64,000 bases of DNA, taken from contig VHIT02000045.1 of assembly GCA_009768925.2 (NCBI GenBank), positions 124,001-188,000 on the forward strand, in the 5' to 3' direction. The DNA is from Cryptosporidium bovis. Lineage: Eukaryota > Apicomplexa > Conoidasida > Eucoccidiorida > Cryptosporidiidae. Below the pieces are notes generated by a model. The model searched no databases. It was not told the origin of the DNA and worked only from the letters and a program-made list of their open reading frames with translations. Below, piece after piece: positions 1 to 9,000 of this stretch. Position numbers and translations under genes: made by a program. The stretch's first letter is position 1. Every line of letters begins with the position of its first letter.

Positions 1-214
1 GTTTTATACAAGTTTTTGAGATATTTTTACATGATATTACCTGTGTAAATCGTTAAAGTGATTATTAAATCTGGGAGATTTGTATGATTTTCTGTTTTTA
101 CTAAGATCGAAAAATAAAGCAAGATATAAAGAGAACAAGTAAATAAAGTTTTTTATATTCATATATAAAGGGAAGGTTTACTTAATAAATCAATTTGTCA
201 GAGAATAATAAGAA

Positions 215-2020
215 ATGGTTGTAATTAACAATTACTCATTATCACCACTATTTTATAGAAAGTCAATAATAATATTATTGCTAACTTTAACTAATTCACT
301 GGTGACTATTGTTGTTTCAAATGGAGTCCCATTGGCAACTTCATTATATAAAGATGATATATTATATAGAACGGCAGATCTAGATTCTTACTCTGCGATT
401 TCGGTGAACCAAGGAAGCAGTACACAATTGCTAGGATTGGTGGCAAGTGAGGCAATTCCAGCACATGGTGAAAAAAGATTTTTGGATATATCAGAGGGAT
501 TAGCAACGAAACAAGTAATAGAAAGAATAAATTCATATACACCACAGAATATTGAGGTGGCGGAGAGATATGCAGCAAATATGGTGGCAATAGCAAAATT
601 GCGTGAGGAAATTTATCTAGATGCAAAATCGTATTATGAATCGGTAAAAATGCAATTTGATAATATACCAGAAAGTGAAAAATTGAAAGAGAACTTAAGA
701 GCATCAAAACAAAAGCTAGACCTGGCCGAACATAATTATATAATATCAAAAAAAGCATCAGAGAGAGCATTGGAAATATATGTTAAATTTGTTCGTCCAA
801 AGGGAGAAGATGTATTGTTAAGGGCAGAGGCAACAGAGGGAAAAGGACTGGAAATAGCGCATAGTGAATTGGCTAATATGGAACAGATATCACTACCAGA
901 TATGGATAATAGTGTATATGAACCATTAGACGCAGATGCATCGTTAATGAGTATAGGTGAAAGCGTAGTTCCAACAGAGGAAACAAAAGAAGCAAAAATA
1001 ATTAAGGCATTGGATAAACTGTCCGCAACAATAGAAGAAGATTTTATTTCAAATAATGAGGAGATTGTGGGCAAGTCTGAAACAATAGAGGCATCTGAAA
1101 ATAATGAGGAATTGTTAGATAGTTTATTGGAAGAAACAAAAGCAGATGATAGTGAGGATGGTAAGAAAGATATAATACCATATTCAATATCTGCATCATT
1201 CCCGTCAATAAGTGACTCATTAACTAAACAAAGAAAAATAACGATCATACAAGGAGTTAATTTGGGAGATGTGCCGGAATACTTGCATTTTATGTATAGA
1301 AGAAGCTATTTACAATTATATGTTATGTCAACATTTGTTGAATCATTCGTGCTACCACAGTTTTTCACAGATAACCCAGCTATAAAACTAGGATCTGTAT
1401 TTAGAATATCGAAAACATTTATATCACATGTATTATTTGGATTAGCAAGCAAATATAGACTAATGTTTACAGAGTTGAAAAGACTACCATATAATAATGA
1501 AAAAAATAAAAACTTAATGGTTGAATTGGGAAAAATAGAATTTAGTATATCAACAGCAAACATGGTATTACAAAACTCGTTGAATGATTCAGAGGAGTGC
1601 TATAAAACAGTTGCAGAACTTATATCAGATTTGCCATTCAATGTTAGAGAAGTAATATCAAAATTTTCCGAGTCAATTAAAGGTGATTATCAAAACTCAG
1701 ATTACTCGTTTTTGACGGAGAAATCAATATATTCGGGCCCAAAAACAATATTTCCGGAACTCTCTAAAGATGATGAGGCAAAATTGTTGTCAATAGATGA
1801 GGGCATGAAAAATAGTCTTGGAGAATATGATGTTAAAGAATTAACAAATGATTTAAAAGAATCACAGTTATGGATAAGAGACTATGTGTTGAGAAATGCT
1901 GCATATAAATATCATCAATTTAAGAAAAACAATAATGTTAATCCATATTTTGATTTTAAGCAATTTGGACTAGAACTTACACCTGAAGTTGAGAAAATAT
2001 ATAATAAACTTAAACAATAA
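215..2020 (+). CDS. Secreted orphan protein, 601 aa, with acidic middle
   Basis: I do not recognise this protein. The ATG at 215 opens a single exon. The N-terminus has a hydrophobic run at about residues 17-36 (IIILLLTLTNSL...), which fits a signal peptide and predicts entry into the secretory pathway. No other membrane segment is obvious. Residues about 105-200 are rich in Lys, Glu, Ala and Leu and look helical or coiled-coil. Residues about 230-315 are strongly acidic and low in complexity. The C-terminal 250 residues look helical and folded, with few Cys. It is the first of six signal-peptide genes on the plus strand in the first 20 kb, so a role in a secretory organelle (rhoptry, dense or small granule) is a reasonable guess, not a demonstrated one. 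That it is a real gene is very likely; its function is unknown. Confidence 0.85.
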   Translation: MVVINNYSLSPLFYRKSIIILLLTLTNSLVTIVVSNGVPLATSLYKDDILYRTADLDSYSAISVNQGSSTQLLGLVASEAIPAHGEKRFLDISEGLATKQVIERINSYTPQNIEVAERYAANMVAIAKLREEIYLDAKSYYESVKMQFDNIPESEKLKENLRASKQKLDLAEHNYIISKKASERALEIYVKFVRPKGEDVLLRAEATEGKGLEIAHSELANMEQISLPDMDNSVYEPLDADASLMSIGESVVPTEETKEAKIIKALDKLSATIEEDFISNNEEIVGKSETIEASENNEELLDSLLEETKADDSEDGKKDIIPYSISASFPSISDSLTKQRKITIIQGVNLGDVPEYLHFMYRRSYLQLYVMSTFVESFVLPQFFTDNPAIKLGSVFRISKTFISHVLFGLASKYRLMFTELKRLPYNNEKNKNLMVELGKIEFSISTANMVLQNSLNDSEECYKTVAELISDLPFNVREVISKFSESIKGDYQNSDYSFLTEKSIYSGPKTIFPELSKDDEAKLLSIDEGMKNSLGEYDVKELTNDLKESQLWIRDYVLRNAAYKYHQFKKNNNVNPYFDFKQFGLELTPEVEKIYNKLKQ

Positions 2021-3176
2021 CTAAAGTAGTAGCATTGTTTGAATAACTGATTGTACATATAACGTATAGGCTCGAGCATATTTACTTGCTACATATTGTG
2101 TTTTTAATATTAATATTAATACTTCTACTAAATATATGGTTGGATAATTATAGGTTAGAAAGGAAGTACTGTTTTCCAAAGCCTAAATATATATATTGAG
2201 AGAAATATAACAATTACGGTTGATGATGGATTCATCGTTCATTTATTGTAGACTTTATGTTATTATGGGATAAACAATATGTTTAATAGTTTATACAGTA
2301 ACGATAGACGGTTAGCATTAGATATTGGTAAATATAGCCTTAAAATATAAAAAACATGCACATAATTACTGTGTCAGTTACCTGTATAAATTAAAGAAGG
2401 AATTTTTATTGTTTGAATGAGATTACATTAAATGAGGAAGATAGTTTTTTTATGTAATGGAAGAAAAAAAAAGAGATATGAACGCTAAAATAACTAATAC
2501 AATATTCGTACATTTATAAAAATAAGACTAATGAAAGCAATAAAAAAATATTAGTACTTGTAATACGTTAATCTTGTTATATTAACAATTTTGTATATAT
2601 TTAAGTTTGATCCCTGACTCATTTCTCTAAAATATTGAATCAAATATGTATAGTCGACATATTTAATCAATAAAGCTTTAGTTATAGTATCTGCTTTGAA
2701 GCGGATAGAAAAGCATGAATAAGTACCTATGTTTTGTATTTTAGTAGATACACAAAAAAAGATTTATGATTCGAATAAATTTGTTTTCAGCACCTAGAAC
2801 TGAAGTAGAATAAAAAATAAATCGAGAATGCTTACTAGTTTGAATCAAGTGTAAAACAATTTAAGTATTGTCAAAAATTGATATTTATTGAAAAAAATTC
2901 AGTAATCTCGAAATTTGTTTTGCACAATACTACTTTCCTGCTTAATTTCAAATATTAAACATTTTGTTTGAAATACAATTGATCATAAATTCCCGCCTAA
3001 GCCATTAAAAAATAAAGGTTAACTGAGAGTACCGATTGAAAATATGTTTAGTGAAAGATAGAATTAAACAAAACATATAAATAAAGAAAATTAAAGTAAA
3101 ACATTGATTGATTCATATATAAAATCATCAAGATATTTTATAGGCTTTTTTTTTGGTGATAATCAAGTTAAAAACA
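2021..3176. other. Intergenic region between two secreted-protein genes
   Basis: This stretch of about 1.15 kb is AT-rich with no ORF of gene size and no tRNA-like B box. It holds a TTCCCGCC element at 2990-2997 (listed separately) about 180 bp before the next ATG. It also holds an 8-bp inverted repeat, AAATATGT at 2642-2649 and ACATATTT at 2657-2664, which is unremarkable for such base composition. Confidence 0.6.
2990..2997. promoter_or_regulatory. E2F-like TTCCCGCC element
   Basis: TTCCCGCC lies about 180 bp upstream of the ATG at 3177, in an otherwise almost GC-free flank. It matches the E2F half-site consensus (TTTSSCGC class) and resembles the GC-rich elements in front of other genes in this window. 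Regulatory use is inferred. Confidence 0.4.
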
Positions 3177-4106
3177 ATGCAAAAATTGATATTATATTTT
3201 TTTCTTTTGTTTTTTACTTCTCAGTCAATCCATGCTGTATTAATAAAGAATTACGATTTAAACACACTTCCTGAAAAAGAATTAGCTTCATTAATAAGTG
3301 ACCTAGTAATAGCTAGATTTATGTTTTTCAGTGAATCTGAGCCAATAAAAACAGAAGGTGCTTGTAAAATAGCTCTTAATTATAATTATTTAATCAGTAA
3401 ATCATTTCATTTAAACTCTAAGGAAGATATTCATGATTTTAAGAGGGAACTATTGATTTGTTATCAATCGAAAGTAGCTGAGTCGGCAAATAAATTTGTG
3501 TTATATTTGAAACTTAAACTCAGACCTAAAAGGTGTTCATGTAGAAGTTTAAAGAAGGCACTGAAAGAATATAATCGTTCTTTATTCAGCTTGGCATTTT
3601 ACTTGTATGGATTGGAGTATTTATCAGAAAAATTTAAAGAAGCTGATTTTTCATATCCAATAAAGTATCCATCTGAAGTAAGTATGCAATCTGAGGTAAA
3701 TGAAGATTTGAATGTTTATTATAGGGATCTTAGAGATCCTAAAAAAATGGAGAAATTTATTGAAGGTTTTCGGTTAACCAGTGTAGCAAACTATTTTGTT
3801 TTTGATAAGGGTGTAATAACCAAGATGTTTATTGAAATCCACTTATTGGATAAAATCTCTTCTGGATACAGAAATAGCTACTTGGCTAAATTAACTAAAT
3901 ATTTAAATAGCAAAAATAATGAAAGGAATAGAGAATTGTATAAAAAATGTTTGATTTCTCTTATCCATCATTCCGTAATTAAGACCAAAATTTTAATCAC
4001 TCTGGCACTTTTATCTTCTGATTTAACTAATTATGGATTATATGAAAAAATACTGAGAAAACACTTTTATAGATTCCGAAATGGTGCTATATATATGGGG
4101 AACTAA
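3177..4106 (+). CDS. Secreted orphan protein, 309 aa
   Basis: Not recognised. The reading frame is open from a TTG at 3153, but the first ATG is at 3177. From there it starts MQKLILYFFLLFFTSQSIHA, a textbook signal peptide with likely cleavage after the Ala, so I take 3177 as the start. The mature protein is about 290 aa, basic and mostly helical. It has a short Cys pair (RCSCR) near residue 116 and no second membrane segment. A segment with the pattern L-K-x-x-N-R-x-L-F-x-L occurs here and in the secreted protein at 12183-13800, which may mean distant relatedness, but the similarity is too weak to assert. The gene sits among other signal-peptide genes on the same strand. Its 3' flank contains several inverted repeats (see the candidate RNA at 4116-4250). 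Confidence 0.8.
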   Translation: MQKLILYFFLLFFTSQSIHAVLIKNYDLNTLPEKELASLISDLVIARFMFFSESEPIKTEGACKIALNYNYLISKSFHLNSKEDIHDFKRELLICYQSKVAESANKFVLYLKLKLRPKRCSCRSLKKALKEYNRSLFSLAFYLYGLEYLSEKFKEADFSYPIKYPSEVSMQSEVNEDLNVYYRDLRDPKKMEKFIEGFRLTSVANYFVFDKGVITKMFIEIHLLDKISSGYRNSYLAKLTKYLNSKNNERNRELYKKCLISLIHHSVIKTKILITLALLSSDLTNYGLYEKILRKHFYRFRNGAIYMGN

Positions 4107-4562
4107 GAAATAAGTGGCAAGTGCCATTGCCGTCAAAAAAATTAAGGGAACAACCAGAATAATATCAGACGAAAACGTCATTATGGGGTAACAGTTGTTA
4201 TAGGTGCAGTTAGCACCTCAATTTTTTAAATTTTTTGAATTTTTTAAATTTTGATTTTTCAACGATAATTCACATTTTTATTTACATTACCTTCTTTATT
4301 TAAAGACGAAAAGTTTAGGGGGAGCTTCGTAGATGTATCTAAATATTCTTGTGTATTTGTGTGAAAAGTAGGTTTAGATATACTAGAAATATTTAAATAG
4401 TAAGCTCTATTCTAATTGCTACCCTCTCTTAATTACTTCCATATGTTTTTGTGGCATCAAATTTGTGCAGTAGATCAGATGGAGAAAACCCCGTTCAGCT
4501 TGGTTTTGAACATAATGTTTTGGTTTCAAAGGAATATACAACACTTCGATATGTTTACTTAT
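4107..4562. other. Convergent 3' flanks with hairpins and AT runs
   Basis: Tail-to-tail gap between the secreted gene ending at 4106 and the minus-strand gene ending at 4563. The left half holds the structured-RNA candidate described at 4116-4250. The right half has nothing I can identify. Confidence 0.6.
4116..4250 (+). ncRNA. Candidate structured RNA or structured 3' UTR
   Basis: Three helices follow one another just after the stop codon at 4106. The first is GGCAA (4116-4120) with TTGCC (4127-4131). The second is a rod of nested stems: AACAAC (4149-4154) with GTTGTT (4194-4199), ATAAT (4159-4163) with ATTAT (4180-4184), and GACG (4168-4171) with CGTC (4176-4179) around an AAAA loop. The third is AGGTGC (4202-4207) with GCACCT (4213-4218) and a 5-nt loop. 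An AATTTTTTGA stretch that resembles an Sm site follows. I recognise no snRNA signature (no U1, U2, U4, U5 or U6 core). It may be an independent small RNA or simply the structured 3' UTR of the upstream gene. The pairing is directly visible; its status as a gene is inferred. Confidence 0.3.
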
Positions 4563-5309
4563 TTAGTCCTGTTTTTTAAATATAGTTTTAGTTAAGTATG
4601 AGAGGAGAAGAAGATGTTTAACAGCTTCAGTCATAGTTAGTAACACCAAATAACCCATATTTATACATTCATTAGCTTCCTTATAATGTGGATGTTTAGC
4701 ATCGTTAATAACATTGCTTTTGATAAAATCTATATCTTTTCTCAAATCTTGGTCTTCTTCTGACCAATCCCAAGAACGTGCTATTAATGACTGTACAGTA
4801 ATGTCTCTTACGTCACCAATATTAATTAAACTATAAAAAAAATATACTCCATGATTTAGTGAAAGCAGTTGATTCAATTGATCTTCAGTTAGATTCAAAA
4901 TCTGAACATTTGGATACTGTAGGCATGCAATCTTCTTCTTGTATGCACTTAAAAATAATTTAATGGCTGCTCTCAAGGTCTCAGTTATTTCTATAAGACT
5001 TACATCTCTCCCATTTACCTCGTAATATTCCTTCTGCTTATCAATATTTGTTTCCTTCCTAAGTTTAATGATGTTACTTAAATTATAGTATTTATGCAAT
5101 GTATTTTCATCATTTTTCTCCAATTTACACATACTTTGACCTTGCTCTTGTTCGCTGTTGTGATGAACACTATTTAAGTGAGACTCAAAATTATTCTTTT
5201 TTATCAATATTGGACCAAAATTAAAATTGCACGTTTCACATATCGAGTATTCATCTAGATTCTCGAAGAGTTCGACTCCAAATTCGCCATCTCTAGATTC
5301 AGTTCCCAT
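4563..5309 (-). CDS. Hypothetical protein, 248 aa, possible C2H2-like zinc finger
   Basis: Not recognised. The ATG is at 5309 on the minus strand, with no signal peptide. Near the N-terminus a CETC pair is followed 16 residues later by H-x4-H (HLNSVH). This has the ligand order of a C2H2 zinc finger, but the spacer is longer than the usual 12, so a true finger is uncertain. The remainder is helical with a hydrophobic C-terminal stretch (LLLLSYL) too short to call a membrane segment. It is the only gene in the first 20 kb on the opposite strand and without a signal peptide. It shares a divergent 5' flank with the kinase-like giant gene, with an E2F-like palindrome between them, so the two could be co-regulated. 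Confidence 0.75.
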   Translation of the reverse strand: MGTESRDGEFGVELFENLDEYSICETCNFNFGPILIKKNNFESHLNSVHHNSEQEQGQSMCKLEKNDENTLHKYYNLSNIIKLRKETNIDKQKEYYEVNGRDVSLIEITETLRAAIKLFLSAYKKKIACLQYPNVQILNLTEDQLNQLLSLNHGVYFFYSLINIGDVRDITVQSLIARSWDWSEEDQDLRKDIDFIKSNVINDAKHPHYKEANECINMGYLVLLTMTEAVKHLLLLSYLTKTIFKKQD

Positions 5310-6035
5310 ATTAGTACTAACCTTTATAGACTTTGGGTCTCTTTAATGATAGAAACAAGCTGATAGAATCGAGTGTAATTTAAGGCAAAAATAGTTTAAA
5401 TTAAGAATGATTCTATATAACACGTTACCATGAAGGCTCACACAGAAACACACAAAGATTAAAACAGAACCCTCTTCTCCTAATTTAACTCCTTTAATCA
5501 CGCTATTATACCTCAAGTATTTTCACTTATTATTCCCTATTTCTATATTTATCTCTAACGCCATCTATCTACTTCTACATGTAGAATGATATTCACTCAA
5601 CACTCACTAACTCCTAGAATATTTTTCTTGTTCCAAAATCAATTTAAATACCCTCATCCCTCTTGCTCAAAATTTGTTTTACTTCTGTCAAGACAAGACG
5701 CGGCGCCAACAAAAATATATATAATTTAAAATACGATATCAACAAGATACCGTATATTGGACTTTTAGCGGTAAATCAAACTAAATTTAGGAGAGGAATA
5801 TGGAATTAGAATTAGGTAAATAAAAAATTGTTTTAACTTTTATCAATGCTCTTTAACTGATTGTAACAAGGAGGAACTTTATATGGGGAAGTACTTTCTT
5901 TATTTTGTTCCCGGGAAAATTACATATTTGATTCTGTGAAATAGGATTTTTAAATTAAATACAGGTAAATAACTATTTGTACATACAATTGAACAATAGT
6001 GATAAATAGGTAGCAATATATTCCATAACAAGTCA
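5310..6035. promoter_or_regulatory. Divergent 5' flank with GGCGCC palindrome
   Basis: Shared upstream region of the minus-strand gene starting at 5309 and the plus-strand gene starting at 6036. It contains CGGCGCCA at 5701-5708, an E2F-like palindrome, about 330 bp from the plus-strand ATG. A perfect 14-bp palindrome, TTCTACATGTAGAA, lies at 5573-5586. No ORF or RNA gene was found here. Confidence 0.5.
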
Positions 6036-9000
6036 ATGTTTTGTATTTGCGGTGGTCGACTCTTATGGAGTTCGATGAAAACAAGGTCATTGTTGGTAAT
6101 AGTGTGTTTTGGATTACTCTTTAATATTGTTCACACTCAACTTGTAGGTTTACATTTGGAGAATGGGTACTATTTAAATGCTGGTACAAATGTTACAAAG
6201 GAATCAGTAGTAGCAAATAAGTTAAGACTAAATAATGTTTGTGATATAACAAAATACAATGAAAATATAGAGTGTGAATATGCAGGTTCCAGTAAAACCG
6301 TCGCTTTTTTATATATTGATTGTAAAGATTTAGTGAATGCTGAGGCAGTTTTTTCACTCTTGACAGAATGCAAATCAAGCAGCAAATTATCCAAAGGTCG
6401 CGTTTCATATGAAAGTTGTGTAAAGGCTTATTGCAACACAGGAGAAGACATGGCACTTTCTTTACTTGTGATCCAGACACGGAATGAAAGGGAATTCAAT
6501 AATGCCTATAAGTTGTCAAATTTAAATTTCAGGTTTAAGAGATCAACTAGGGAAATTAAGTTATCTCCAACTTCACTGCATTTGCTGCTTAGAGAACAGT
6601 TTTCTTTCTCCAATTTTGTGAAAACAAACAATCAATGGAATTCGCCGTTTTATGGTAAATTTGTTACATATTATATTGGATCATTTGGAAACATCCCAAC
6701 ATTAGATTTTGCGTTGCATAAGTTTGAACTTTCTTCACTTAATCCTTTGATTTCTGAAGCAAAAGAACACAGAAGAAGAGCATCCAATGTAATTTTATAT
6801 TCAGAAAATCTTATTAGCATTTCTTGGGTTCTTATTACACAGATGGAGATGTACTGGTCAAGGGGTGTATTACAAAATGGTACTGCAATGAACTCCAATA
6901 GTGAGTACAGTGACGTTTTTGACAGTGGACTTTCAAATAGAGTACATTGTTCATTAGGACCTCACACATTCTTAATTAATCTTAAACCGTATATTGATTC
7001 TTTTGAATACGAACTAGAATCTGAAACAAAGAGGAACGTAACCGATTCTTCCGCTTTTCATATAGCTAGTTTATTTGAAAATTTAGGGACAGATATAGAT
7101 TCATTCTTTATTATACCTTCTCAGTATGAAATTACATCGGACGACTTTGGGAAGAAACAGGATGGAGTGAAAAACCTAATGGACGCGAATTTTCCATGTA
7201 TGACTCGTTATAAAAAGCATGATTTAAAGAGATACAACTTACATGAATATTCATACAAATCAATTATTGAGTTCTATAATAAACATGGAAAAAGTAAAGT
7301 AAATTTTCCAAAATTATTTTTGTCAAAAAGAATAATATATGAAGATGTTTATTCATTAGTGTACATTGTTGATTTAGTTATATCTTACATTGATATAATG
7401 CTTGAAAAATTTCAAGATTTGGAAGGAACTTCAATCAAACGTTACTTTGACAGATATAAAAGGTTAATTGAAGGTGTAAGAGATATTAAGAATGATGTAA
7501 AGTCCATATGTGGTATAAAGGCCTTTAATGAGTATACTTCGAAGAAAAATACAACCAAGCAAGCATGCTCATTAAAATATAGTATTAGTATTGCCCATAA
7601 ACTTCACAAGCTTTTCTATAAAACAATGAACAAATTCATTGAAAACGATGAATATAAGAAATATTATCTGTATTCAACTGAAGATCACATTAGAGCTTCG
7701 TATTGTTTATATAGAGGAGTGCACGAAAGTAATCACGGCGAGATACCAAATGAAATATTGGGACGTATTTCGTTACATTTTTCAATGATACATAATGATG
7801 AGGATTTCTTATCTGAGAATTCAATATACACATATTGTTATAATTACTTTAATTCAGGTAGCAGGAAGGAGTTCATGGACATAACTATTGTTCCAAAAAT
7901 ATGCAGGTTATTCTCAAAATGTATGCAGAGGAGTGAAAATATAAGTCTCTCCATAGCTATATATAATAAATTAAAGAATATAGATTTGGTTGGTGATTTT
8001 GACAAAAAAGTGTCTCTTGTTAGTAACTTTTGCGATTATTCGAGATCAATGTTTCCCATCAAAAGTAGCGATCCCAGCATTAGAGATTGCAGAGTATATA
8101 GATTCTTCCAACTCATTCATAGAAGTTCAATGCTTGTAAGCGAAGTTCAAAGAGTCAAATTTAAGCTAAATTTATTCAGCAAAGAGGGGTATTATTACTT
8201 TATTCAGGATTTATCTATTGCAAGTTACATATTGATAAATGACTTTTGTACTGATCCAGATATAGCAGAAATAATCCAGTGTAATATTGACTTGTCTGAG
8301 TACGGGACTCCAGTTAATTTAAGAAGATATAATTCAATTAGTTTGTTAGATGGGTCAAGAATATTGACTCCTTTACACTTCAAAGACCCAGATGACGAAA
8401 AGTTTGTAGCTCTTGCTAATGGAGTGCTATTTTCAAAGATTTTAGACAATAAAAACAATACTAGTTTAAGACTCAGCTACTTTAGTGGTCTCCCATTCCC
8501 TTACTCATTGAATAATCCTGACTTGAGCAGAAAGGAGTGCGAAGATAAGCCATTTAAGTACTCTTATTCTCCAGAAATATCAAATCCACAAAGAGTTTTG
8601 GTCATGAAACTGAGTTATTCTTCATCTTCCGTTGCTTATGTCAAAAGAGACGACTTCAATCCGAGTACTTTAGCTAGAAATTCAAAAATATTCAAGGAAA
8701 AGTTTTCAGTACCTGACTTGAATGGTATTTCTGTTCCATTGGTACCTTCTATTGTACAAATTGAGGATTCAAAGTACTCTGGTTCGATTTGTAACTATTT
8801 ATTATATCCCTACATAATGTTAACCGAATTTGTGAATCCGCATGTTACTCACAATAATCCACCAGAGAATCTAAAATTATCTGCTCCGAAAAACAAAAAA
8901 GAAAATACATTAGACTATATAAAATATCCCGTTGGTCTTTTTTCTGTAACCGATAAAATATCCAGAAGTGAGCCTTTGGCCTTAAATTTTATTGTTACAG

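Noticed and set aside
1-214. Search for a gene at the left edge
   Set aside because: Only AT-rich sequence with no frame entering from outside; taken as the 5' flank of the first gene.
736-1248. 170-codon minus-strand open frame inside the first secreted gene
   Set aside because: It lies fully inside a longer gene with a signal peptide. Its Ser/Leu/Ile-rich translation is the usual reverse-strand shadow of Glu/Asn-rich coding sequence.
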